From the NCBI GenBank assembly GCA_934667175.1, contig CAKULN010000041.1:1-23298 (forward strand): DNA of 23,298 nucleotides, written 5' to 3'. The DNA comes from an uncultured Bacteroidales bacterium (GTDB taxonomy: Bacteria > Bacteroidota > Bacteroidia > Bacteroidales > UBA932). Within the stretch, counting starts at the first letter, position 1. Each line of letters begins with the position of its first letter. Made by a program: the position numbers and the translations under genes. This document shows positions 10,001 through 17,041 of the stretch, one piece after another. Under the pieces are notes generated by a model that saw only the letters and a program-made list of their open reading frames with translations, searched no databases and was not told the DNA's origin.

Positions 10001-10166
10001 CCGTGGCCGCTCCGGTCGTGGAGCCTTTGATCATCACATTGGCTCCGATGACAGGTTGTCCCTGTGCGTCGCGAACTGTTCCCGTGACCGTGATCGGGTT
10101 CTGCGCGTCCAGACAGAACGAGACCACGAACAGCAGCAGGAGAGCAAGATATGTTCTTTTTGCCAT
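7017..10166 (-). CDS. SusC/RagA-family TonB-linked outer-membrane transporter
   Basis: TonB-dependent importer that moves oligosaccharide captured by SusD across the outer membrane. In order: signal peptide (about 1-21, cleaved near DAQ), carboxypeptidase-regulatory-like domain (about 23-100, GTVRDAQGQPVIGANVMIKG), a TonB-box-like ESVVIVGYGTQKKGSITGS, plug domain (VRGLGTPLVVIDDVP, VLKDASAAIYGVRGGNGVV) and a large beta-barrel ending GLDLNF with a terminal aromatic residue. The length of 1049 aa is normal for the family. No N-terminal signalling extension (STN domain) is seen, so it is a transporter and probably not an ECF-sigma transducer. Substrate is inferred from the operon. Confidence 0.97.
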   Translation of the reverse strand: MAKRTYLALLLLFVVSFCLDAQNPITVTGTVRDAQGQPVIGANVMIKGSTTGAATDLDGKYSLSVPDNAQIEYSCIGYTTVVEKVGGRKEINIVLKDDNTYLESVVIVGYGTQKKGSITGSISGVSGENMLHTKSENPQNMLTGRVAGVRVWQKSAEPGTYSNSFDVRGLGTPLVVIDDVPRSIEDFQRLNPNDIENVSVLKDASAAIYGVRGGNGVVLVTTKSGSKGKAKVNYNGSYTFQFPSTMPKLAGAVDAMTLYNEMTMNKADGSGSRVYLDADMEPYINGTKKAADWNSLVFSDWSPQTQHDVSISGGSDKYQYYVSMGYLFQEGFFRSRDLNYSKYNLRSNINAEIAKGLNMNFSVSALADDRRTPDSDAVTLIRNLWKQGVLFPAYVDEEQTMLNYDGLDLEQNTVAMMTADISGYKKYRQKQFQTSASLEYDFGTLTDILQGLTLKGLASYDYRFDDNEMFRKSYSLYAKNSLTGEYVSKEFADHSDRLTREHYSKQQVLGQILLNYNRKFADRHSVGATFGAEAQRRKGDNYYLYGDLAFSTPYFTALKDNTESTFVGINTGLDAFHDIEYRALIGRVNYSFDDRYLFEGQFRYDGSSKFAPGHQWGFFPSFSAGWRVSQEPWFKNISLLSFINQFKIRGSYGSLGDDSGINYEWVSGYTYPATSGDAEKGYYSNYAPGYLIDGSFIYGVGTYPLPNKNITWLRSKTFNIGVDFEAWNGLLGITVDYFERRRSGIFAQNSSSLPTVVGASAPIENINSDMNMGLELELSHRNKIGDFSYNVKGIVTVTRQKYLDALNQGPYGNSYDRWRNDNLTHRYQGIQFGYESAGRFTSWEDIWNYDIYKEGSTLPGDYKYLDWNGDGEINGLDMHPYAFDQTPWMNYSLSFDAQWKNWDLSILFQGSAMGSYMYSEPLYSIWGSNGGGTLDLFLDRWHPEDPTADPYDQSIKWISGEHAYTGHTPDQNSEFNRVSTAYLRLKSVELGWTLPTKGKTKNALRIFANAYNIFTLTGIKYVDPEHPDSDYGRMYPLNKTVTIGLDLNF

Positions 10167-10182
10167 AATCTATTGTTAGTGT

Positions 10183-11646
10183 TTATTTTGTGCTGATAAG
10201 CCATCTTGCGATCTCGGCGTATTCCGCCGCGAACGCGAAGGCGAACATCCCCTCGACTTTGTTCTTGGTGTTGTCCGTGTTCCAACCGTACAGAAGGCTT
10301 GGAGGCAGGAATCCGTTGTGAAGGTAGTTCGAGTAGCCGTAGTCCAGATTGTTCTGGAACGTGGTGATGTTCAGGGAGACGTTGGAATAATGTGCCGAGA
10401 CATCCACCCATCCCCTCAGGAGGACTCCGTTGAACCAGTTGTTGAACCCGGTGACATCGTAGTCATAGCAGTCTTCCACGGTGGCGGATTTCTTCGCGAA
10501 ATAGACCAGCGCGGAATTGGACAGGCTCGTCATGTCGTTGAGATATTCCTTGTCACCGGTAACCCTGTAAAGGTCAGCCGCTCCGGAAAGCATTGTGCCA
10601 GAGTTGTATGAATATGCCGTTCCGGTCGGTCCCTCTTCCTGGTTGTTGGCCCTGTAGCGCACTCCTCCGACGGTCTCGTAGGCTATCCCGGATTCGCTCA
10701 GGGACGATCCTTTCGCCCCGAGCATGTCGTAATACACTCCGACGGCTTTCCTGAACAGGTTGTTCCTCTGGAAAGCATAGACCTTCTTCGCGAACATCAG
10801 ATAGTACTCGCTCTTGTCCATCTCCTCGGTCAGGCGCTGTTTCATCGCTCCGATGTACCGGTGCGTGATCTTGGCGTTCTTGCCGGAATATATCTCGCTC
10901 AGCCAGACAAGCGGGCTGACAAACGGCCCGTTGCTGCACGAATGCTTTGTGTAGTAGCCAGGACCCCAGGTTATTCCTCCGTGCTCGGTTCCGTCGCTTT
11001 TAAGCGTGCAGTCCCATCCGTCGAGGACATATTCAGCAAGGTACTCGGCCTTTTCGAGATAACGGGACTCCCCGGTGAGACGGTAGGCGTTGAGCAGTTC
11101 CCTGACAAGCCATTCCTGATCGTCATAGACATTCTCCACGCCCTCGACCTTTGCTGTGCCGGGACTGTTGCCCCTGTTGACTCCATAGACCGACCACTCC
11201 TTTGTCTGGGTGTATGACGTGAGGGTGTAAGTGCCTTTGTACCAATCCAGACCCTCGAAAAGTTTTCCGAGAGTGCTCTTGAGTTCCTCGCTGTTGGCGT
11301 TGTAGAGATCCGGTCTTCCGGCCTCTTTCAGTTCCTCCATTCCGGAAAGGAGGGCGTTGACAGCCTCGAATGACGATGTGTACATCCACACGCTGGCCTT
11401 TTCGAGTGAAGTCACTCCGGCGAACGGGTAGTAGTAGCGCATCATCAGCATCGAGTTGCCTTTGAAGCAATGCTCCAAGGCTGCCTGCGTCAGCGTCAGC
11501 GAGCGTTTGAGGTTTTCCTCAGCCTTGTCAAGGTTCGTTTCCTGAACCGGTGGCTCCGGAACAGGTTCAGGATCTTTCGTGTTATGTGAACAGGCTGTGC
11601 CGCCGATCGCAAGGACCAGCAGCACAACCATCAAAGTTTTTCTCAT
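10183..11646 (-). CDS. GH76 endo-alpha-1,6-mannanase lipoprotein
   Basis: Glycoside hydrolase family 76, retaining endo-alpha-1,6-mannanases that cut the backbone of yeast-type mannan; (alpha/alpha)6 fold. A lipobox ending GGTAC puts Cys at residue 19, followed by an acidic, proline-rich linker (KDPEPVPEPP), consistent with an outer-membrane anchor. Family hallmarks: ENVYDDQEWLVRELLNAY with the adjacent Asp pair D175/D176 (likely the catalytic pair), GWDCT, GGITW, and SYNSGTMLSGAADLY near the C-terminus. Its ATG overlaps the stop of the upstream lipoprotein gene as TAATG, suggesting translational coupling. It is the only endo-acting enzyme in the locus and probably makes the first cut at the surface. 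Confidence 0.92.
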   Translation of the reverse strand: MRKTLMVVLLVLAIGGTACSHNTKDPEPVPEPPVQETNLDKAEENLKRSLTLTQAALEHCFKGNSMLMMRYYYPFAGVTSLEKASVWMYTSSFEAVNALLSGMEELKEAGRPDLYNANSEELKSTLGKLFEGLDWYKGTYTLTSYTQTKEWSVYGVNRGNSPGTAKVEGVENVYDDQEWLVRELLNAYRLTGESRYLEKAEYLAEYVLDGWDCTLKSDGTEHGGITWGPGYYTKHSCSNGPFVSPLVWLSEIYSGKNAKITHRYIGAMKQRLTEEMDKSEYYLMFAKKVYAFQRNNLFRKAVGVYYDMLGAKGSSLSESGIAYETVGGVRYRANNQEEGPTGTAYSYNSGTMLSGAADLYRVTGDKEYLNDMTSLSNSALVYFAKKSATVEDCYDYDVTGFNNWFNGVLLRGWVDVSAHYSNVSLNITTFQNNLDYGYSNYLHNGFLPPSLLYGWNTDNTKNKVEGMFAFAFAAEYAEIARWLISTK

Positions 11647-13541
11647 TATTTCAGACCGATAGAGTGGATGGCCATCTTGTTCTCGTCACCGTTGTCGTCT
11701 CCCTTGAAGACTGCGAGAGCGATGATGACGTTCTTTCCGCTGTAGGCTGAAAGGTCATATTCAAAGTTGGCGTAGAGCTCCGGCTCATCCTTGCCGCCTC
11801 CCTCGTTGATGAACTTCCATGCTCCGTTGCCGGCTGACTCCGCGAAATTGGCCTCGTGACCGTTGCCGACTGTGTGGACCTTCGGCTCAAGGAATGAGAC
11901 AGCGCAGTCTTCGGTGATGGCGGCCACCTTGAAGTAGGTCGGATGTTCCGTGTTGAAGTTGCGTGCCTTGATGAAGAGGGTCTTCTTCGCGTTGACCGGA
12001 AGTTTTGCGTAGAAATATGACTGCGGCTCGTCAAGTGTCACAGGGGTGCCGCCTCCGTTGGTCTTGATCACGAATCCCTCACCTGCGAACGGCTCGTTGT
12101 CCTTGTGGATCGGCATGCAGGCCCAGTAGGCGGCGAAATGATTCTGCTCTCTCCAGGTATGGTAGGCGTCACGGTATTTCTCAGGACCGTCGATGTCCTG
12201 TGGGCCGACATTTGAAATGCCTTCGAAAGTGTCGATCTCCGTTACAGGCATTGTTGAGCGAACCATTTCCTTGGTCATCTTCCAGTTGGTTCCGAGTCCC
12301 TGCACCTCCTCGCCAGGACACCAGCCCCAGTCTGATGGGCACTCCTTGGCGAACACGATGCGGCGGATAACAAGTTGTGGATAGTAATCTCCAGTCTTGA
12401 CCCTGTAGTTTCCAATCGCAAAATAGATTTCCTTTCCGATATATGGTGTGAGATCGAATTCAAAATCAGGATGTTCTCCTCCATTTCCGGTTGTGTAACT
12501 TCCACCGCTATACTGACGGATTTCGCCGATTCTGACAGCCTCCGGATCAACAGCCGCAGGATCGATCACCATCACTCCAAAGTTGGCAGGGCCGTGCTCG
12601 TCGGTCCCGTGGGTGCGAACTTTCAAGTACATTTTGCAGTTGTCGGCGGAGATTGCCTTCTTCCCGTAGATATAGGAATCGAATACGTCAAGGTCAGCCG
12701 GATTGTTCCTATCACCGTCCTCCTCGCTATTCCTTATCTGGATTGTAGTGCCTTCATTCTGCTCTTGGATCCATCCTTGATGGCTTGTGATTGTGTATAG
12801 GAAGTCGGTTGACCAGTCGAAGTGAGGGTAGTCTGGACTACCATCTTTTCCTCCCCTATATTCATTATAGTAGAAAGTGTTCGCTGTGGCCGCGATTTGC
12901 TCGAGAGTAAGGCCTCTGAGAAGTTCCTTGCTTCCCATCAGAACCTCGCCGAGATCAACGACGAAGTCTCCTGTGAAGGAAGCCTTCTCGACTTTCTTCT
13001 CGACGGTGACGCAACCGGCCTTCGTGAAGGTCAGGGTGTAGTCGTCGATTGTCAGGTTGTCGAAGTTGAACGTTCCGTCAGCGCCAGTCTCGAGGTTTTT
13101 CGCCCCGTTGAGTGAAATGGTGACCCCGGCGAGCGGAGCGTTTCCGTTCTTGGCGTCGACTGTCGTACCTTTGATTGACGCACACGCCACAGCCATGATC
13201 GCGTCCACATTTTTTGCGACCTTGTCCACGAAAGACTTTTCCGTGATTGACACAGACGCGTCAGCGAATCCGTCTTTCTTGAAGGTCACGGAGTGTTTGG
13301 TGATTGTCACTCCATCGATCTTGTAGGATCCGAAAGCGTCGGTTGTCGCTGTCTTGTTGATGTCCGCGATCTCCACGGTCACATCAGCGATCGGAGAGCC
13401 CACGTCACTTTTTACTGTACCGGAGACTGTTCCTGTCTCTAATTCAGGTTCCTTGTTGTCATCCTTCTTGCAGGATGTGAACGCCGTTCCCATCAGGACG
13501 GCCGCCAGCGCCATAGCGGCGAAAGTTTTTAGTGTCTTCAT
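11646..13541 (-). CDS. Putative surface glycan-binding lipoprotein (two Ig-like, two beta-sandwich modules)
   Basis: First gene of the mannan operon. The signal peptide ends AFTSC (Cys24) followed by KKDDNKE, a lysine/acidic stretch like Bacteroidetes surface-lipoprotein export signals. Then come two carboxypeptidase-regulatory-like domains (about residues 38-110, GTVSGTVKSDVGSPIADVTV, and 120-195, ASIKGTTVDAKNGNAPLAGV). The remaining 430 residues look like two related jelly-roll modules (about 205-405 and 415-631), each with a FDFDL/FEYDL-type strand before a Tyr-Gly-Lys segment (DLTPYIGKEIYFAIG and DLSAYSGKNVIIALA). No catalytic motif is seen. By position and architecture I infer a surface glycan-binding protein; no named CBM family is assigned. 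Bases 12360-12870, within the first module, are visibly more AT-rich than the flanks. Confidence 0.75.
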   Translation of the reverse strand: MKTLKTFAAMALAAVLMGTAFTSCKKDDNKEPELETGTVSGTVKSDVGSPIADVTVEIADINKTATTDAFGSYKIDGVTITKHSVTFKKDGFADASVSITEKSFVDKVAKNVDAIMAVACASIKGTTVDAKNGNAPLAGVTISLNGAKNLETGADGTFNFDNLTIDDYTLTFTKAGCVTVEKKVEKASFTGDFVVDLGEVLMGSKELLRGLTLEQIAATANTFYYNEYRGGKDGSPDYPHFDWSTDFLYTITSHQGWIQEQNEGTTIQIRNSEEDGDRNNPADLDVFDSYIYGKKAISADNCKMYLKVRTHGTDEHGPANFGVMVIDPAAVDPEAVRIGEIRQYSGGSYTTGNGGEHPDFEFDLTPYIGKEIYFAIGNYRVKTGDYYPQLVIRRIVFAKECPSDWGWCPGEEVQGLGTNWKMTKEMVRSTMPVTEIDTFEGISNVGPQDIDGPEKYRDAYHTWREQNHFAAYWACMPIHKDNEPFAGEGFVIKTNGGGTPVTLDEPQSYFYAKLPVNAKKTLFIKARNFNTEHPTYFKVAAITEDCAVSFLEPKVHTVGNGHEANFAESAGNGAWKFINEGGGKDEPELYANFEYDLSAYSGKNVIIALAVFKGDDNGDENKMAIHSIGLK

Positions 13542-13589
13542 GCTTGTTTGAGTATTACTAATTTGTCATGCGTTCTTTGTAACGTTTTG

Positions 13590-13597
13590 CAAAATAA
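13590..13597 (-). promoter_or_regulatory. Possible -7 element of the mannan operon
   Basis: Read on the minus strand, TTATTTTG resembles the Bacteroidetes -7 consensus TAnnTTTG with one base missing. It lies about 50 bases before the lipoprotein start codon. No clear TTTG -33 element is present, which would fit a promoter needing an activator. The GGTTAA repeats lie immediately upstream. Confidence 0.3.
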
Positions 13598-13605
13598 GTT
13601 GGCCT

Positions 13606-13658
13606 TGGTTAAGAATCGGGTTAAATTAAGATTAAAAGAGAAATAATTTTAGGTTAAT
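13606..13658. promoter_or_regulatory. Phased GGTTAA direct repeats, candidate SARP-type operator
   Basis: Plus-strand hexamers are GGTTAA at 13607, GGTTAA at 13619, GATTAA at 13630 and GGTTAA at 13652, giving start-to-start spacings of 12, 11 and 22 bases. All face the same way and roughly the same side of the helix. They lie between the two divergent genes, with the nearest repeat about 10 bases upstream of the possible -7 element of the mannan operon. Heptameric direct repeats at 11- or 22-base spacing are the known binding sites of SARP regulators, and the adjacent gene encodes a SARP-like output domain. Binding is inferred. Confidence 0.55.
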
Positions 13659-13696
13659 TCGGCCGATTTTTAATAATTTTACAGAAAATCTTCAAC

Positions 13697-16198
13697 ATGG
13701 TCCGCCGTTTTGTCGTTTCGCTGCTCTTGTTTTTACTGTCGGTCCCTGGCTTTACGCAAGGCCTTGGATTCTATGGACACGACTGTCAGATAGACAGGAG
13801 GACCTCATTTCAGATCAATCCCCGATGGTTCGGCAGCTGTCGCAGGACTTTGAGCCTTTCCTTTGATTTCAAGGCTTTGCCAGGGGCCTCTGACGGCTAC
13901 ATATTCAGAATGAAGTCTGGCCGTAGAGATGATTCTCCCATTCTGAATTTCTTTTATGAACAGACGCATGACTCTTACCTTTTCAAGTTGATTTTGGAGG
14001 GTAAGCGGTTCATTGTCCAGCTTGAGATTCCTAAATCCCAGGTCTCCATCTCCAAGGATTGGGTGGATATCTCGCTTCTCTTTGATTCCGCCAATGATTC
14101 GGCGACGTTGCGTGTCGGAGACATTTGGGAGGCTTCCGGCGAAGTGGATCTGCCTGGCACCATCAGGCCGAGAATCTGGTTCGGCAAAAGTGAGTATTTG
14201 ATTGACGTGCCCTCTTTCGCTATCAGTAATCTTGCTATCTCGTTTGACGGGGACACGGTTTATTTTCCGTTGAGCGAGGACTCCGGTGATGTCGCCCGAA
14301 GTTCCAGATGGTACATTCGTGGCAAGACCGTCAATCCGATCTGGCTTCTGAATGATTCCTATCATTTCCGTAAAGTCTCAACTCGTAAGTCCTCTCAGAT
14401 GTTGTGCGCTGGTTTTGACCGGGTGCGTCATGGAATATATATGTTCAACCGCGACTCTTTGATATTCCTTGACCTAATCAACGAGAGTGTGACTGCCCGT
14501 AGAACCGTCAATCCCTGCCCTGTCATCAACGCCTGCGCCACTTCATTCATTGATCCTGTGGATGGAGCCATCTATGCCTATCAGGTTTATTATGATGACT
14601 ATGACAACAAAGGTGCCCCGACTGTGGCAAGATTGGATCCTGTCACACATCAGTGGGAGCCCCTTTCTGACGAATCCCTTGACATGCAGATGCACCATCA
14701 TTCCCAGTGGTTTGATGAAGACCGGCATCGATTTACGATATTCGGTGGCTATGGCAATCGCCGCTATAACGGATCTTTCTATGATTTTGATCTCTCCGAT
14801 TATTCATGGTCAAAGTGGGATGTTGAGGAAGGCGATGTGATATTCCCCCGCTTTTTCTGTTCCATGGGCTATAACGCGCGGAACGGCAGTATCTTGATTT
14901 TTGGTGGGATGGGGAACGAGAGTGGCGACCAGATTGTCGGTCGGGAATATTCATACGACCTTTTCGAGGTCAATCCTCGTGACAGGAGCTCCCGCAAGGT
15001 ATGGACGGCGGATTGGAAAGGGGACAATTGTGTCGCTGTCAGAGGTATGATTCTGGATGGGGATTATTTCTACACGCTTTGTTATCCTGAATATGAGACG
15101 CTCTCGGAATTGAATCTTTACCGTTTTTCTTTGGAAACCGGTGAATATGAAATCCTTGGTGACCAGATTCCTATCAACTCCGACAAGATCACGACCAACG
15201 CTAATCTTTATCTTGACCGTGATATGGGAGTGATGGTAGCCTTGGTTGAGGAATCTCCCGATGACAGATCTTCTTCCATCACCGCTTACCGCATTTCTTA
15301 TCCTCCCGGAAGCCAAAAAGTTTCGACAGTCGTCTCCAGAATGCGCCAGAGGGTTTTCTTGATCATTCTTGTCGTTGTTTTTGTACTGACGTTTGTTTTA
15401 ACCAAACTGTATCTTGCAACCTCCGCAAGAAGAAGACGTTCAGGTTCCGTCAAGATTCCTCCGTTCATCAGGTCCAATGAAGATAAACCGAATTCCATTT
15501 ACCTTTTCGGAGATTTGACTGTCGTTGACCGGGACGGTAAGGACATCTCCACTCACTTTACAACCAAGCTGCGCCAGATGTTCTTGATAGTCACGAACAG
15601 TTTGGATGACGGGGGTGCTTCGTCCAAGAAGATCAGTGGCCTTCTTTGGCCTGACAAAGAGGAGGATAAGGCAAAGAATCTCAGGGGAGTGACCGCTAAC
15701 AACCTAAGGAAGTTCCTCGGTGGCCTTGATGGGATTAAATTGGTCTATGAGGACGGAAAATTCAATTTTGAGCTGTCTCCTGTCTTTGGTTGCGATTATC
15801 TTGAGTTCCTCCGGCTCCTTGATTCTGAGAACCCGGACATGGATGCCATTCTTGCGATAGTGGCGAGAGGAAAGTTTCTCAAGAACGAGTCCGACCCAAT
15901 GTTCGACAAGATGAAAGCTGAGACAGAGCGTCGGGTCAAATCCGTTGTGACAGTGGAACTTTCCCGGCGTTTCTCTATAAGACAGTACGAGAACACTATT
16001 CTGTGCGCGGACATCCTGTTCAGTCTGGATCCTCTTGATGACGATGCCTTGATGTACTCTGTCCGCTCCTTGGCCGCTTTGGGGGACGAGGAGAAGGCAG
16101 GCCGTCTCTATCAGGCTTTCATCACCAAGTATAAGAAGGATTACGGCGAGGACTATTCCACCTCGTTTGAAAGCATTCTTTCGGAAAAGTTAAGTTAG
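13697..16198 (+). CDS. Transmembrane LamG/Kelch sensor with SARP-like winged-helix and BTAD output
   Basis: Single-protein sensor-regulator. Order: signal peptide (1-20, cleaved near GFTQ); a LamG/concanavalin-like beta-sandwich (about 25-190, ending FPLSEDSGD); a Kelch beta-propeller (about 220-545, with FTIFGGYGNRR and ILIFGGMGNES blades); one transmembrane helix (about 552-574) followed by SARRRR as the inside anchor; an OmpR/PhoB-type winged helix (about 598-695, IYLFGDLTVVDRDGKDIS, LLWPDKEEDKAKN, TANNLRKFL); and a helical TPR-like BTAD region (about 700-833). The last two domains match the SARP arrangement. No kinase or receiver domain is present, so it is not a hybrid two-component sensor. 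The exported half probably senses mannan fragments and the inner half activates the divergent operon; that is inference. Downstream lies the separate PspC operon. Confidence 0.85.
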   Translation: MVRRFVVSLLLFLLSVPGFTQGLGFYGHDCQIDRRTSFQINPRWFGSCRRTLSLSFDFKALPGASDGYIFRMKSGRRDDSPILNFFYEQTHDSYLFKLILEGKRFIVQLEIPKSQVSISKDWVDISLLFDSANDSATLRVGDIWEASGEVDLPGTIRPRIWFGKSEYLIDVPSFAISNLAISFDGDTVYFPLSEDSGDVARSSRWYIRGKTVNPIWLLNDSYHFRKVSTRKSSQMLCAGFDRVRHGIYMFNRDSLIFLDLINESVTARRTVNPCPVINACATSFIDPVDGAIYAYQVYYDDYDNKGAPTVARLDPVTHQWEPLSDESLDMQMHHHSQWFDEDRHRFTIFGGYGNRRYNGSFYDFDLSDYSWSKWDVEEGDVIFPRFFCSMGYNARNGSILIFGGMGNESGDQIVGREYSYDLFEVNPRDRSSRKVWTADWKGDNCVAVRGMILDGDYFYTLCYPEYETLSELNLYRFSLETGEYEILGDQIPINSDKITTNANLYLDRDMGVMVALVEESPDDRSSSITAYRISYPPGSQKVSTVVSRMRQRVFLIILVVVFVLTFVLTKLYLATSARRRRSGSVKIPPFIRSNEDKPNSIYLFGDLTVVDRDGKDISTHFTTKLRQMFLIVTNSLDDGGASSKKISGLLWPDKEEDKAKNLRGVTANNLRKFLGGLDGIKLVYEDGKFNFELSPVFGCDYLEFLRLLDSENPDMDAILAIVARGKFLKNESDPMFDKMKAETERRVKSVVTVELSRRFSIRQYENTILCADILFSLDPLDDDALMYSVRSLAALGDEEKAGRLYQAFITKYKKDYGEDYSTSFESILSEKLS

Positions 16199-16216
16199 AA
16201 GCTGTTTAGGCAGCTT
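16194..16216 (+). terminator. Weak hairpin at the end of the regulator gene
   Basis: AAGCTG-TTTAGG-CAGCTT forms a 6-base-pair hairpin directly after the stop codon, without a proper T tract. The overlapping GTTAGAAGCTGTTT (16194-16207) is identical over 14 bases to the reverse complement of the right end of the palindromic element at 81-250. It may be the end of a decayed copy and not a true terminator. Confidence 0.25.
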
Positions 16217-16236
16217 TATGGAAATTGTGAAATTTT

Positions 16237-16259
16237 AGTACTTTGTCTTGCAAGGTATT
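16237..16259 (+). promoter_or_regulatory. Inverted repeat over the pspC-padR promoter, candidate PadR operator
   Basis: AGTACTTTG (16237-16245) and CAAGGTATT (16251-16259) form an inverted repeat matching at 7 of 9 positions around TCTTG. The perfect palindrome CTTGCAAG (16247-16254) covers its middle. It overlaps the probable -33 element. PadR repressors commonly autoregulate by binding such palindromes, and a padR gene is second in the operon. Confidence 0.5.
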
Positions 16260-16279
16260 TAAAAATATTTATATCTTTG
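16247..16279 (+). promoter_or_regulatory. Promoter of the pspC-padR-pspC operon
   Basis: TATCTTTG (16272-16279) is a perfect Bacteroidetes -7 element (TAnnTTTG). CTTG (16247-16250) is the best -33 candidate, with a 21-base spacer. The start codon is about 90 bases further on, leaving an untranslated leader. Confidence 0.65.
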
Positions 16280-16301
16280 CATTGTAAAATTAATTGCAAA
16301 G
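16275..16301 (+). repeat. Inverted repeat overlapping the -7 element and leader
   Basis: CTTTGCA (16275-16281) and TGCAAAG (16295-16301) are perfectly complementary across a 13-base spacer. The left arm overlaps the -7 element and contains the same CTTTG/TTGCAA words as the upstream palindrome, so it may be a second operator half-pair or a leader hairpin. Confidence 0.45.
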
Positions 16302-16369
16302 CAAGGTCGCAAGATGCCAATCAGTGATTATTGTGGTGCGAAAATATTGATAAATAATATATTACTGAA

Positions 16370-17041
16370 ATGAAAAAAGTTGTGAACGTCAGTGTGGGTG
16401 GCAGAAGTTTCTCTCTGGATGAGGATGCTTATGCGAGACTTACCGCTTATTTTGATCACTTTAGGGCTCGTCTGGACCGAGACACTCAGTCCGCGAAGGA
16501 GGAGGTGATGTCAGATCTGGAGAACCGGATCGCGGAACTGTTTGATCAGGGAACCGGAGGTGCGTCCTATCGGGTTGTGAATCTGGCTCTTGTCATTAAG
16601 GTCGTGGAGCAACTTGGCATGCCGGACGGTTCGAAGGAACCTTATTCGGCATATTCAGAAAACAAGGCTTCGGAAGGGGATTCTAAATTCGGGGAGGACA
16701 ATGAATATTCTGCTCCGAATCCAGGAAGTGGACCGGATTTTTCCTATAATGGCGCGCAGGGGACAGTTCGCCGGAGGCTTTTCCGGGACATGGACACTAA
16801 GACGATCGGGGGTGTTTGCTCAGGGTTGGCTGCGTTCTTAAACATTGACATAACCTTGGTAAGAATCCTCGCCTTGTTGGCCTTGCTGCTTTGGGGAACC
16901 GGACTGCTTGTCTACCTCGTGTTGTGGATAGTCGTGCCTCCGGCGAGGACTCCGGCGGAAAAGTGCGAGATGAGAGGATTTGAGCCGACCGCGGAAAACA
17001 TGGCGAGATTCAGCCAAAGGAGGAATGGTTATGGAAAATAG
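16370..17041 (+). CDS. PspC-domain membrane protein (short)
   Basis: A 223-residue protein. The N-terminal soluble part (about 1-75; VNVSVGGRSFSLDEDAYARL, then EEVMSDLENRIAELF) is a conserved cap seen in Bacteroidetes PspC-domain proteins and shared with the larger paralog downstream. After an acidic linker comes a PspC domain (about 134-195: RRRLFRDMDTKTIGGVCSGLA, then a hydrophobic segment LALLALLLWGTGLLVYLVLWIVVPP). In Proteobacteria PspC takes part in the phage-shock envelope-stress response; here only membrane association and a likely stress role can be inferred. The stop overlaps the start of padR by 11 bases. Confidence 0.88.
   Translation: MKKVVNVSVGGRSFSLDEDAYARLTAYFDHFRARLDRDTQSAKEEVMSDLENRIAELFDQGTGGASYRVVNLALVIKVVEQLGMPDGSKEPYSAYSENKASEGDSKFGEDNEYSAPNPGSGPDFSYNGAQGTVRRRLFRDMDTKTIGGVCSGLAAFLNIDITLVRILALLALLLWGTGLLVYLVLWIVVPPARTPAEKCEMRGFEPTAENMARFSQRRNGYGK
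17019..17024 (+). promoter_or_regulatory. Strong Shine-Dalgarno of padR
   Basis: AAAGGAGGA ends the PspC coding region. Its GGAGG core sits 7 bases before the ATG at 17031, which decides that start over the ATG at 17025 and the upstream TTG at 16980. Such a strong Shine-Dalgarno is uncommon in Bacteroidetes and fits a need for independent initiation inside an overlapping gene. Confidence 0.6.

Noticed and set aside
13697..16198. Galactose-oxidase-like enzyme call from the Kelch repeats
   Set aside because: The Kelch region is followed by a membrane helix and DNA-binding domain, and no copper-ligand pattern is evident; a sensor role fits better.
16199..16216. Rho-independent terminator after the regulator gene
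   Set aside because: Only a 6-base-pair stem and no T run; kept as a low-confidence feature because the sequence may instead be a decayed repeat end.
16980..17030. Upstream TTG start for padR
   Set aside because: It would place most of the extension inside the PspC frame; the Shine-Dalgarno at 17019-17024 and family alignment favour the ATG at 17031.
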